Part shown: piece by piece, positions 51,681 through 60,064 of the stretch
How the letters are laid out: each line of letters opens with the position of its first letter
Position numbering within the stretch: the stretch's first letter is position 1
NCBI RefSeq assembly: GCF_900544955.1
Contig: NZ_UQXD01000007.1
Span: forward strand, 7,412 to 71,411
Source: an uncultured Oscillibacter sp.
GTDB lineage: Bacteria; Bacillota; Clostridia; Oscillospirales; Oscillospiraceae
Length of the DNA stretch: 64,000 nt
Reading direction: 5' to 3'
Notes under the pieces: generated by a model
Told to the model about the DNA's origin: nothing
The model's input: the letters and a program-made list of their open reading frames with translations, nothing else
Database searches by the model: none
Made by a program: the position numbers and the translations under genes

Positions 51681-52694
51681 TCAGGGCTCCAGGCCGTTGG
51701 CCGCCACCCGCATCAGGGGGTCCAGCAGGGCGGTTTCCAAGAGATAGATGGTGGTGTCCTCCCCCACCCGGGCATACCGGCCGGAGCCGTCCGGCAAAGG
51801 CACGCCGATGGCCAGGGAGAGGGTCTGCTCCCCGCCGCCGGAGCGGTAGGCCACGGCCACCTGGGCCGCGGGGGCGTCAAAGCCGCAGATGGCGGCCGCC
51901 TCGGCGGAGGGGCGGTAGTCCACGCATTTGGCGATGGTGAGCTGGGTGAAGTCCTCCAGCAGGGCCTGCACGGTGGGGTCGTCGGTGACGTTGGCCCCGT
52001 CGCAGCGCCAGGTGGTGTCGGCGCCGCCGTCCTCCGGCCGCTGGGCGGTGAGCACCGTCAGGGTGCCCGGCGCCCCCTCGGCGGAGGCGGCGCCCCGGAT
52101 GGTGATGGAGAGCAGGGTCTCCTCCGTCAGCTCCGGCAGTTCCGGCAGCTGCATCATGTCGTAGATGGGGGTTTGCAGATAGCCTAGCAGCGTGCCGTCA
52201 AAGATGTAGATGGCGGAGCTGTCCCCGTTCATCATGGCGTAGTAGCTCTGGCCGTCGGTGGTGCTCTTGCCGAAGGAGATGGACACGGTGGAGCCGTCCG
52301 GCGCGGTGGCGGTGATGGCGGCGGTGGGGTCGTCCAGTTGGTAGCTCTCCGGCGCCTCCGGGTTGGACAGGGCCTGCTGGGGGGTCAGGCCGGCCAGGGT
52401 GGAGGCGATGGCGGTGAGCACGGTGTCGTCCAGGGGGAAGTCCGGGTCGTCGTCCCAGATCCACTTCCCCGCCTCGTCCAGGGAGAAGGACAGCGAGGCG
52501 CTGCCGTTGGAGTAGGAGAGGCTGGTGTAGGCGCTGCCCGCCGCGGCGGCGTTTTCGGCGGCCTGGGCGGCGGGGTCCTCCCCGGCGGCCAGGGACTCCC
52601 GGTACTTCATCCCCAGCACGATCAGCAGCGCGGCGGACAAAATCGCCAGAATGCTGCTCAGGATGGTGATGGTCCGTCTTTCTTTCCAAGTCAT
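51681..52694 (-). CDS. Membrane-anchored DUF4340-like protein
   Basis: A 337-residue protein with one N-terminal transmembrane helix (~10-31, ITILSSILAILSAALLIVLGMKY) and a large outer domain. It has repeated beta-rich units (LDDPTAAITATAPDGSTVSISFGKSTTDGQSYYAMM; GFDAPAAQVAVAYRSGGGEQTLSLAIG) typical of DUF4340. Such proteins often accompany ABC exporters, but here the partners are a regulator and kinase, so it might modulate or present the signal. AGGAGG precedes ATG 52694. Confidence 0.8.
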   Translation of the reverse strand: MTWKERRTITILSSILAILSAALLIVLGMKYRESLAAGEDPAAQAAENAAAAGSAYTSLSYSNGSASLSFSLDEAGKWIWDDDPDFPLDDTVLTAIASTLAGLTPQQALSNPEAPESYQLDDPTAAITATAPDGSTVSISFGKSTTDGQSYYAMMNGDSSAIYIFDGTLLGYLQTPIYDMMQLPELPELTEETLLSITIRGAASAEGAPGTLTVLTAQRPEDGGADTTWRCDGANVTDDPTVQALLEDFTQLTIAKCVDYRPSAEAAAICGFDAPAAQVAVAYRSGGGEQTLSLAIGVPLPDGSGRYARVGEDTTIYLLETALLDPLMRVAANGLEP

Positions 52695-52736
52695 AAGGGT
52701 CCTCCTGTTGTCGTCCGGCAAATACTTGATTTTCTT

Positions 52737-52764
52737 ATTATAACACACCCGGGAGGGGCGTCAA
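52737..52764 (-). promoter_or_regulatory. Promoter of the DUF4340/regulator/kinase operon
   Basis: Minus strand TTGACG (52764-52759), 16-bp spacer, TATAAT (52742-52737) with an extended TGT before it. Confidence 0.8.
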
Positions 52765-52885
52765 TCAAAAGCCGCCGCTCTTTGGGAAGAGCATAGGCCG
52801 AAAACCTGAAACCCGCCTGAAAGGGCCGCCGCCGTCAAAAGGCCGGTTGTTTCCAGCTTTTTCTGGAAATTCCGGCATTCGGCTC

Positions 52886-52914
52886 TTGCAAACGGGGACG
52901 GGATTTTATATAAT
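52886..52914 (+). promoter_or_regulatory. Hydrogenase gene promoter
   Basis: TTGCAA (52886-52891), 17-bp spacer, TATAAT (52909-52914). Start near 52921, a ~75-nt leader. Confidence 0.8.
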
Positions 52915-52996
52915 GAATCGACACATTGTCAACCTAATCACAAAGTACCCGGGACGGTATGCGACCGCCCGGAGAACGATGGAGGAAAACGACCAT

Positions 52997-54514
52997 ATGA
53001 GAGGTGTACACAGCGCGGTGGACGATATCCGCCGCAACGTATTTACCGAGGTGGCCCGGCTGGCCTACGAGGGAGGCGATCTGAAGCGGGTGGATGCCAT
53101 CCCCTTCCAGATGATCCAGGGTGAGGTGGCCCGCCACCGCCACGACGTGTTTTTGGAGCGGGCCATCGTCCAGGAGCGGGTCCGCCTGGCCCTGGGGATG
53201 AATTTGCAGCTGGCGAAGGACCAAATGCCCATCTCCGACAGCATCGGCGAGGCCGCCACCGACCAGAAGTACTTCGAGGAGCCCCTGGTGAACATCATCC
53301 CCTTCGCCTGCAACGCCTGTCCCCCCAAGCAGGTCCGCATCACCGACAGCTGCCAGGGCTGCATTTCCCACCCCTGCATGAACGTCTGCCCCAAGGACGC
53401 CATCTACCTGGACAAGGACAAGCACTGCCACATCGACCAGGACAAGTGCATCAAGTGCGGCAAGTGCTTCAACCAGTGTCCCTACCGGGCCATCTCCAAG
53501 ATCGAGCGGCCCTGCGCCGCCGCCTGCGGTATGGACGCCATCGAGTCCGACGAGCTGGGCCGGGCCCGGATCAACTACGACAAGTGCGTGTCCTGCGGCA
53601 TGTGCCTGGTGAACTGCCCCTTCGCCGCCATTGCGGACAAGAGCCAGATTTTCCAGATCATCAACGCCATCAAGCGGGAGGAGACGGTCATCGCCTGCGT
53701 GGCGCCCGCCTTTGTGGGCCAGTTCGGCAAGGAGGCCACCCCCGCCCGGCTGAAGGCCGCCATGCGGACGCTGGGCTTTGCGGACGTGGTGGAGGTTGCC
53801 ATCGGCGCGGACCTGTGCACCGTGGAGGAGGCCCACGACTTCCTGGAGAACGTCCCCGCCAAGCAGCCCTTCATGGGCACCAGCTGCTGCCCGGCCTGGT
53901 CCGTCATGGCCAAGAAGCTGTTCCCCCAGTTCAAGGACTATATCTCCATGGCCCTGACCCCCATGGTCATCACCGCCCGGATGGTGAAAACGGACCACCC
54001 CGACGCCCGCATCTGCTTCATCGGCCCCTGCGCCGCCAAGAAGCTGGAGGCCAACCGCCGCTCCGTCCGCTCCGACGTGGACTTCGTGCTGACCTTTGAG
54101 GAGCTCCAGGGCATGTTCGACGCCAAGGGGATCGACTTCTCCCAGATCGAGGCGGACCCCCAGGACGACATGAACGAGGGCACCGGCATGGGCCGGGGCT
54201 TTGCCGTGGGCGGCGGCGTGGCCGCCGCCGTGGTGGAGGCCGTCCGGCACATCGACCCGGACCGGGAGATCAAGATCGAGTACGGCGACGGCCTGCGGGA
54301 GTGCCGGAAGATGCTGGCCATGGCCAAGGCCGGCAAGCGGGACGGCTACCTGCTGGAGGGCATGGCCTGTCCCGGCGGCTGCGTGGCCGGCGCGGGCACC
54401 ATCCGCTCCGTGAAGGAGAGCGCCGCCAATGTGGAGAACTTCAAGCGCCAGGCGCCGGAGCTGAGCTGCACCACCAGCCCCCATCTGAACCGCCTGAAAG
54501 ATGTAGAGGAATAA
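52997..54514 (+). CDS. Ferredoxin-type [FeFe] hydrogenase, monomeric
   Basis: A 505-residue iron-only hydrogenase. After an N-terminal helical part, extra Cys105/Cys108 are seen. Cluster-binding sets follow: C119-C122-C127-C131, C151-C154-C157-C161 and C197-C200-C203-C207. The H-cluster loops are TSCCPAW (295-301), GPCAAKK (343-349) and EGMACPGGC (454-462). The first loop has Ala where well-known clostridial enzymes have Gly, and the second reads GPC where they have MPC, pointing to a less-studied subgroup. It likely recycles ferredoxin by making H2, or senses H2. Maturation genes (hydE, hydF, hydG) are not in the window. GGAGG upstream favours ATG 52997. Confidence 0.92.
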   Translation: MRGVHSAVDDIRRNVFTEVARLAYEGGDLKRVDAIPFQMIQGEVARHRHDVFLERAIVQERVRLALGMNLQLAKDQMPISDSIGEAATDQKYFEEPLVNIIPFACNACPPKQVRITDSCQGCISHPCMNVCPKDAIYLDKDKHCHIDQDKCIKCGKCFNQCPYRAISKIERPCAAACGMDAIESDELGRARINYDKCVSCGMCLVNCPFAAIADKSQIFQIINAIKREETVIACVAPAFVGQFGKEATPARLKAAMRTLGFADVVEVAIGADLCTVEEAHDFLENVPAKQPFMGTSCCPAWSVMAKKLFPQFKDYISMALTPMVITARMVKTDHPDARICFIGPCAAKKLEANRRSVRSDVDFVLTFEELQGMFDAKGIDFSQIEADPQDDMNEGTGMGRGFAVGGGVAAAVVEAVRHIDPDREIKIEYGDGLRECRKMLAMAKAGKRDGYLLEGMACPGGCVAGAGTIRSVKESAANVENFKRQAPELSCTTSPHLNRLKDVEE

Positions 54515-54519
54515 GCCAG

Positions 54520-54550
54520 GCCCCCCGCCCCCAGGGCGGGGGGCTTTGTT
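54520..54550 (+). terminator. Hydrogenase terminator
   Basis: GCCCCCCGCCC/GGGCGGGGGGC, 11-bp stem with a 3-base loop, then TTTGTT. Confidence 0.85.
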
Positions 54551-54796
54551 GCAAACGTGCCGCAGGCGCGTTTTTCAACAAAGCTGGGGCCCGCTGGGCG
54601 CGTGAGCGGTGCGCCGCAGGCGCACCGCATCCCCCTGGGGTCCGCACCGGATATTCTGCAGCCCGCGCGCCGCGGCAGAACAGGATTGCGGCTCGCGTGG
54701 CCGCTCCGGCGGCGAACCGCCGCGGGGCGTTTTCGACAAGCTGCCCCTCCGGGGCGGTTTTTTTCGTCCGGCGGGGCCGTGTTTTTCCGGCGGCCC
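54551..54796 (+). other. Hairpin-rich gap between hydrogenase and LysR genes
   Basis: No gene is seen. The stretch has AAACGTGCC/GGCGCGTTT (54553-54573) followed by TTT, then GGTGCGCCGCAGGCGCACC (54609-54627, which repeats the GCCGCAGGCGC core of the first). A terminator-like stem lies at 54741-54757 with T7 after it. Repeated hairpins with T tracts might belong to a small RNA or a stack of terminators. Confidence 0.4.
54741..54764 (+). terminator. Short GC stem with T7 tract before LysR gene
   Basis: CTGCCCC/GGGGCGG with loop TCC, then seven Ts. Confidence 0.7.
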
Positions 54797-54825
54797 TTGC
54801 GGCGTCCCCCGCCCGGGAGTAGAAT
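54797..54825 (+). promoter_or_regulatory. Candidate promoter of the LysR gene
   Basis: TTGCGG (54797-54802), 17-bp spacer, TAGAAT (54820-54825). Confidence 0.5.
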
Positions 54826-54880
54826 CAGAGGAGAGACCGCCCCGGGCCCTGCCGGCGGGGGCGGAAGGGAGGCAGACGGC

Positions 54881-55813
54881 ATGGACATCAAAAACCCGGA
54901 ATACATTGTGGAAATCGCCCGCCAGCAAGGGGTCACCCGGGCGGCGGAAAAGCTGTTCCTCACCCAGTCCACCCTCAGCCAGTACCTCTTGAAGCTGGAG
55001 GCGGAGCTGGGGACGCCCCTGTTCCGCCGGGAGCAGAATCGCCTGTTCCCCACCGGCGCGGGGCGGATTTACATCCAGGCGGCCCAGGACATCCTGCGCA
55101 TCCAGGAGGCCGCCCGGGAGGGCATCGACGCGCTGCGGGGACAGAGCCACATCGACCTGGGGGTGACCTCCGCCTGGGGGCTGGAGCTGATGACGGACAT
55201 CCTCCCGGCCTTCAAACAGCGCTTTCCCGCCGTCACGCTGCGGCTGGAGGAGAACCGGAACTATCTGGAGATGCAGGCCATCCTCCGGGCGGGCCGGGTG
55301 GACCTGGCGGTGATGGCGGTGCCGCCGGAGGAGGACGTCCCCGCCCAGGGCTACACCCACCTGCGCTGGGAGGAGATCGTGCTGGTGCTGCCGGAGGGCC
55401 ACCCCTTCTGCGCCGCCCACGGGAAGGAGGCGGCAGTGGACGAGGCGGCGCTCAGCGGAGAGCTGCGGGGGGAGAGCTTCCTCCTCTCCGGGAAGAACGC
55501 CTCTATCCGCCGGATGCAGGAGGCGCTGTTCGCCCGGCTGATGTACCACCCGGCGGTGGTGTGCGAGCTGAACGACAACGCGGCGGCGCTGCGGATGACG
55601 GCGGCGGGTATCGGCGTGCTGCTGTGCCCCCGCTCCTATGCGGACCGGGCCCAGGGCGTCCGGTCCTTCCGCCTGAACCCGCCGCTGCTGCGGGAGGATG
55701 TGCTGGTGTACCGCAGGCGGATCCAAAAGACGGAGCCCCTGGCCTGCCTGGAGGAGCTGATCGTGGGCAACGCCCGGTTCCGGGCGGAGGGGGCGCCGCT
55801 TCCCGCCAAATAG
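54881..55813 (+). CDS. LysR-family transcriptional regulator
   Basis: A 310-residue regulator: N-terminal winged helix (EIARQQGVTRAAEKLFLTQSTLSQYLLKLEAELGTPLFRRE, ~10-55) and a two-lobed co-inducer domain (~90-300) with HIDLGVTSAWGLELM and GRVDLAVMAVP. AAGGGAGG precedes ATG 54881. Target unknown; neighbours in either direction (hydrogenase, sugar importer) are on the same strand and no divergent partner exists, which is unusual for LysR genes. Confidence 0.92.
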   Translation: MDIKNPEYIVEIARQQGVTRAAEKLFLTQSTLSQYLLKLEAELGTPLFRREQNRLFPTGAGRIYIQAAQDILRIQEAAREGIDALRGQSHIDLGVTSAWGLELMTDILPAFKQRFPAVTLRLEENRNYLEMQAILRAGRVDLAVMAVPPEEDVPAQGYTHLRWEEIVLVLPEGHPFCAAHGKEAAVDEAALSGELRGESFLLSGKNASIRRMQEALFARLMYHPAVVCELNDNAAALRMTAAGIGVLLCPRSYADRAQGVRSFRLNPPLLREDVLVYRRRIQKTEPLACLEELIVGNARFRAEGAPLPAK

Positions 55814-56003
55814 GGAGCGGAATATTGCCAATTCGCCGAAAATTTCGGAAAATTTACGTCGGATGCGGGAAAGGAGCCAAGTTTTTTCCTACAAGAGCGA
55901 AGATTTTTCTATCGTTTTTTCACGATTCGGGCAGTACAATGAGGCTAGTCCAACGGAGTGCGCCCCGGCGCGCCCCGGAATCAAGATTGACATAGGAGGA
56001 ACC
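55814..56003. other. Leader region of the sugar importer operon
   Basis: TACAAT at 55935-55940 is a possible -10, but no proper -35 is seen 16-18 bp upstream, so the promoter may depend on an activator. AATTTCGGAAAATTT (55848-55862 region) is repetitive. No riboswitch recognised. Confidence 0.35.
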
Positions 56004-56006
56004 ATG

Positions 56007-57170
56007 ATGAAGAAGTTTTTTGCGCTTGCCCTTTCCGCCGTCATGATGCTGACCCTGCTGGCCGGCTGCGGCGGCAAGAAGGACGAGCCCGCCCAGACCC
56101 CGGACGCTCCCCAGAGTGAGGAGCCCGCTGCCAGCGAGCTGAACGTGGCCGTGTTCTATTACGACTATTCCGACGTGTACATCTCCAGCGTCCGCAACGC
56201 CATGGACAACCTGTTTGCCGGCATGGGCGTCAAGCCTAACAACTATGACGGCGCGGGCAACCAGGCCCAGCAGACCGACCAGATCAACACCGCCATCTCC
56301 AACGGCGCCAATCTGCTGATCGTCAACATCGTGGAGACCTCCTCTCCCGACGCGGCCCAGAACGCCGTGGAAGTGGCCAGAACCGCCGGCATCCCCATCG
56401 TCTTCTTCAACCGCGAGGTTGCCGACGACGTGGTGAACAGCTATGAGAAGTGCGCCTTCGTGGGCACCGACGCCCCCGAGGCCGGCCACATGCAGGGCAA
56501 GCTCATCGGCGAGTACCTGCTGGACAACTATGAGGCCGTGGACCTCAACGGCGACGGCGTCATCTCCTACGTCATGTTCAAGGGCCAGGAGGGCAACGCC
56601 GAGGCCGAGGCCCGCACCCAGTTCGGCGTGGAGGACGCCAACGCCGTCCTGACCGCCGCCGGCAAGGCCGAGCTGGCCTACTACAACGCCTCCGCCTCTG
56701 ACAAGTATCTGGTGGACCAGGGCGGCAAGTGGTCCGCGCAGGCCGCCAACGACTACATGGCCACCATCCTGCCCGAGTACTCCGAGGCCAACGGCAACAT
56801 GGTGGAGCTGATTATCTGCAACAACGACGGCATGGCCGAGGGCGCCGTCTCCGCCCTCCAGGGCGCCGGCTATAACCTGGGCAACGACGAGGACGGCAAG
56901 CCCACCTCCACCGTGATCCCCGTCTTCGGCGTGGACGCCACCGACTCCGCCAAGCAGCTGATCAACGAGGGCAAGATGACCGGCACCATCAAGCAGGACG
57001 CCGAGGGCATGGCCGCCACCATCCTGGCGCTGGTGGGCAACGTGCAGGGCGGCGCCGAGCTGATGAACGGCATCGACGAGGCCAACGGCTACAACGTGGA
57101 TAAGAACGAAGACGGCACCGTGAAGGTCGCCAAGATCCGTGTGCCCTACGGCACCTACACCGGCGAATAA
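56007..57170 (+). CDS. Sugar-binding lipoprotein of a galactose/ribose-class ABC importer (MglB-like)
   Basis: A 387-residue binding protein with lipobox LLAGC (Cys21), an acidic/Pro linker, and the periplasmic-binding fold: VAVFYYDYSDVYISSVRNAMDN, QTDQINTAISNGANLLIVNIVE, IPIVFFNRE, VGTDAPEAGHMQGKLIGEYL, ICNNDGMAEGAVSALQ, GVDATDSAKQLINEGKMTGTIKQDAEG. The length and these motifs resemble galactose-type (MglB) proteins. AGGAGG (55994-55999) favours ATG 56007 over ATG 56004. It is separated from the ATPase gene by a large hairpin, which may keep its level higher than the transporter's. Confidence 0.92.
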   Translation: MKKFFALALSAVMMLTLLAGCGGKKDEPAQTPDAPQSEEPAASELNVAVFYYDYSDVYISSVRNAMDNLFAGMGVKPNNYDGAGNQAQQTDQINTAISNGANLLIVNIVETSSPDAAQNAVEVARTAGIPIVFFNREVADDVVNSYEKCAFVGTDAPEAGHMQGKLIGEYLLDNYEAVDLNGDGVISYVMFKGQEGNAEAEARTQFGVEDANAVLTAAGKAELAYYNASASDKYLVDQGGKWSAQAANDYMATILPEYSEANGNMVELIICNNDGMAEGAVSALQGAGYNLGNDEDGKPTSTVIPVFGVDATDSAKQLINEGKMTGTIKQDAEGMAATILALVGNVQGGAELMNGIDEANGYNVDKNEDGTVKVAKIRVPYGTYTGE

Positions 57171-57212
57171 GCCTCCATCGGCTTTCGCCCCAGCTTACCC
57201 ATCGACCGATTG

Positions 57213-57247
57213 AGCGGGGCTGTCGATTTCGACAGCCCCGCTTGTCG
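57213..57247 (+). terminator. Hairpin between binding-protein and ATPase genes
   Basis: AGCGGGGCTGTCGA/TCGACAGCCCCGCT, 14-bp stem, followed by TGTCGC, not a T tract. Likely a partial terminator or 3' stabiliser; a second large imperfect hairpin spans 57276-57333. Confidence 0.6.
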
Positions 57248-57359
57248 CAAAACCCGGCCGCCAGGCCGGTCCACCGGTGGAGCCTCTGCCTGAGCCATGC
57301 CCCTCCATGGCCGAGGCAGAAGCTCCGCACGAAGGGAGCAACAAAGGAGGAGAACGCAT

Positions 57360-58859
57360 ATGGAGCAGCCGGCATTGCTGGAAATGCGGAATATTATCAA
57401 GGAATTCCCCGGCGTCAAGGCGCTGGACGGGGTGTCCCTCACCGTCCGCCCGGGCACGGTCCACGCCCTCATGGGAGAGAACGGCGCGGGCAAATCCACG
57501 CTGATGAAGTGCCTCTTCGGCATTTACAGCAAGGACAGCGGGACCATTCAGCTGGAGGGCAAGGAGATCAACTTCAAAAGCTCCAAGGAGGCACTGGAAA
57601 ACGGCGTGGCCATGGTGCACCAGGAGCTGAACCAGGCCCTGACCCGCAGCGTCATGGACAACCTCTGGCTGGGCCGCTATCCCAAGGTGGGCGGCATCAT
57701 GGTCAGCGAATCCGCCATGCGCAAGCGCACCCAGGAGATTTTCGACGAGTTGGAGGTCCGCGTGGACCCCAAGGCCATCATGTCCACCATGCCCGTCTCT
57801 CAGCGGCAGATGGTGGAGATCGCCAAGGCCGTCAGCTACAACTCCAAGATCATCGTTTTCGACGAGCCCACCTCCTCGTTGACGGAGGTGGAGGTGGAGC
57901 ACCTGTTCCGCATCATCAACATGCTGCGCAGCAAGGGCTGCGGCATCATTTACATCAGCCATAAGATGGAGGAGATTCTTCGCATCAGCGACGAGGTCAC
58001 CATCATGCGGGACGGCACCTGGGTGGCCACTCGGCCGGCCAAGGAGCTGACCATGGAGGAGATTATCCGCCTGATGGTGGGCCGGGAGCTGACCAACCGC
58101 TTCCCCCCCAAGGACAACGTTCCCGGCGACGTGATTTTGGAGGTGGAGGGTCTCTCCGGCAAGTACACCCGGCTCCAGGAGGCCAGCTTCCAGCTGCGCA
58201 AGGGCGAGATTCTGGGCATCGCCGGCTTGGACGGCTCCGGCCGGACGGAGGTGCTGGAGAACCTCTTCGGCTCTATGACCCGGGGCGGCGGCACCGTCCG
58301 CCTCCACGGAAAGGAGATCCGGAACAAATCCCCCCGGGAGGCCATCAAAAACGGCTTCGCCCTGCTGACGGAGGAGCGCCGGGCCACCGGCATCTTCGGC
58401 ATCCGGGACATCCGGGAGAACACGGTGATCTCCAACCTGAACAGCTACCTGATCGGCGGCTTCTGCCTCAGTGAGAAGAAGATGAAGGAGGACACGGACT
58501 GGTCCATCCAGGCCATGCACATCAAGACCCCCGGCCAGTCCACCCAGATCCGCTCCCTCTCCGGCGGCAACCAGCAAAAGGTCATCATCGGCCGGTGGCT
58601 GCTCACCAAGCCCGAGGTGCTGCTGCTGGACGAGCCCACCCGGGGCATCGACGTGGGCGCCAAGTACGAGATCTATCAGCTCATCATCGACCTGGCCAAG
58701 GAGGGCAAGGGCGTCGTCATGGTCTCCTCGGAGATGCCGGAGCTGCTGGGCGTGTGCGACCGCATTCTGGTGATGTCCGGCGGCCGCCTGGCCGGCGAGG
58801 TAGACGCCAAGACCACCAGCCAGGAGGAAATCCTGACCCTGGCGGCCAAATACGTGTAA
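57360..58859 (+). CDS. Sugar ABC transporter ATP-binding protein, double-domain (MglA/RbsA type)
   Basis: A 499-residue protein with two fused nucleotide-binding domains. First: Walker A GENGAGKST, signature-like MPVSQRQMVEIAKA, Walker B IIVFDEPTSSLT. Second: GLDGSGRTEVLENLFG (degenerate Walker A), signature LSGGNQQKVIIGRWL, Walker B VLLLDEPTRGIDVGAK. This is the standard carbohydrate-uptake-transporter-2 arrangement, with the second site altered. AAAGGAGG precedes ATG 57360. It energises the permease encoded 16 bp downstream. Confidence 0.96.
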   Translation: MEQPALLEMRNIIKEFPGVKALDGVSLTVRPGTVHALMGENGAGKSTLMKCLFGIYSKDSGTIQLEGKEINFKSSKEALENGVAMVHQELNQALTRSVMDNLWLGRYPKVGGIMVSESAMRKRTQEIFDELEVRVDPKAIMSTMPVSQRQMVEIAKAVSYNSKIIVFDEPTSSLTEVEVEHLFRIINMLRSKGCGIIYISHKMEEILRISDEVTIMRDGTWVATRPAKELTMEEIIRLMVGRELTNRFPPKDNVPGDVILEVEGLSGKYTRLQEASFQLRKGEILGIAGLDGSGRTEVLENLFGSMTRGGGTVRLHGKEIRNKSPREAIKNGFALLTEERRATGIFGIRDIRENTVISNLNSYLIGGFCLSEKKMKEDTDWSIQAMHIKTPGQSTQIRSLSGGNQQKVIIGRWLLTKPEVLLLDEPTRGIDVGAKYEIYQLIIDLAKEGKGVVMVSSEMPELLGVCDRILVMSGGRLAGEVDAKTTSQEEILTLAAKYV

Positions 58860-58875
58860 GGAGAGGAGAACCCCT

Positions 58876-59952
58876 ATGAGTAACGAATCCAAGACCATGG
58901 AAAAAGAGGCCCAGGCCCAGACCGCGGCCAAGCAGCCCTGGACCGCCAAGCGGGTGGGCGACCTGCTCTTGAACAACGCGCTGATCATCATTATGGTCAT
59001 CGCCGTCATTTACATCGCCGTCATCAACGAGAACTTCCTGAAGGCGGCCTCCGTCATCAACATCATCTCCCAGACCGCGGCCTACCTGCCCGCCGCCCTG
59101 GGCATCGGCGGGTGCATCGTCCTCACGGGCACCGACCTGTCCGCAGGCCGGGCCGTGGGCCTCACCGCCTGCGTCTCCGCCTCCCTGCTGCAAAACGCCG
59201 CCAACCTGGCCAACAAGATGTGGCCGGAGATCGGCACGCTGCCCATCCCCGTGGTCATCGTGATCTCCATGATCATCGGCGCTCTGATCGGCTGCTTCAA
59301 CGGCTTCTTTGTGGCCAAGTTTAAGCTCCATCCCTTCATTGTCACCCTGGGCACCCAGCTGATTCTGTACACCTTCCTGCTGCTGTACGTCCAGCAGGGC
59401 AACAACAAGGGCATGGCCATCTCCAACCTGGACGCGTCCTATACCGGTTTCGTCAAGGGGAGCCTGTTCAGCATCCGCGGCACCCCCATCCCCAACTACG
59501 TGCTCTTCGCCGTGGTGCTGACCGCCGTCATGTGGTTCGTGTGGAACAAGACCACCTTCGGCAAGAACATGTTCGCCCTGGGCTCCAATGAGGAGGCCGC
59601 CCGGGTCTCCGGCGTCAACGTCTTCGCCACCACCATCGCCGTCTTCGCCCTGGCCGGCGCCATGTACGGCTTCACCGGCTTCATCGAGGGCGCCCGCATC
59701 GGCTCCAACACCGCCAACACCGGCCTGAACTACGAGCTGGACGCCATCGCGGCCTGCGTCATCGGCGGCGTCTCCTTCGTCGGCGGTATCGGCAAGATCC
59801 GGGGCATCGTCATCGGCGTTTTGATGCTGCGGCTGATCTTCGTGGGCCTCACCATGGTGGGCGTGCCCCAGGATCTGCAGTACCTCATCAAGGGCGCCAT
59901 CATCCTCTTCGCCTGCGCGCTGGACATGCGGAAGTACTTGGTGAAAAAGTAA
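58876..59952 (+). CDS. Sugar ABC transporter permease (MglC type)
   Basis: A 358-residue membrane protein with about ten helices: NNALIIIMVIAVIYIAVINENF, PAALGIGGCIVLTGTDLSAGRAVGL, LHPFIVTLGTQLILYTFLLLYVQQ, YGFTGFIEGARIGSNTANTG, LDAIAACVIGGVSFVGGIG. The TGTDLSAGR and NYELDAIAACVIGG motifs are those of galactose/ribose permeases. It forms the homodimeric channel for the binding protein encoded at 56007. Confidence 0.95.
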   Translation: MSNESKTMEKEAQAQTAAKQPWTAKRVGDLLLNNALIIIMVIAVIYIAVINENFLKAASVINIISQTAAYLPAALGIGGCIVLTGTDLSAGRAVGLTACVSASLLQNAANLANKMWPEIGTLPIPVVIVISMIIGALIGCFNGFFVAKFKLHPFIVTLGTQLILYTFLLLYVQQGNNKGMAISNLDASYTGFVKGSLFSIRGTPIPNYVLFAVVLTAVMWFVWNKTTFGKNMFALGSNEEAARVSGVNVFATTIAVFALAGAMYGFTGFIEGARIGSNTANTGLNYELDAIAACVIGGVSFVGGIGKIRGIVIGVLMLRLIFVGLTMVGVPQDLQYLIKGAIILFACALDMRKYLVKK

Positions 59953-59973
59953 CAACCTCCCCCTTCCCTGCGG

Positions 59974-60014
59974 ATGGAGGGCGTGCGGCCGCACGCCCTC
60001 CATATTTGTCTTTT
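59974..60014 (+). terminator. Terminator of the sugar importer operon
   Basis: ATGGAGGGCGTGCGG/CCGCACGCCCTCCAT, 15-bp perfect stem, then ATTTGTCTTTT. Confidence 0.85.
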
Positions 60015-60040
60015 CACCGGCCTTCTCCCTGTGGTATACT
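60012..60040 (+). promoter_or_regulatory. Promoter of the regulator/sensor/binding-protein operon
   Basis: Weak -35 TTTCAC (60012-60017), 17-bp spacer, TATACT (60035-60040) with an extended TGG. Confidence 0.6.
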
Positions 60041-60064
60041 GACGGAAAAGGATGGTGACGGAAG

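Noticed and set aside
57276..57333. Riboswitch or small gene in the gap before the sugar ATPase
   Set aside because: A large imperfect hairpin is present but there is no known aptamer core and no open frame of note.
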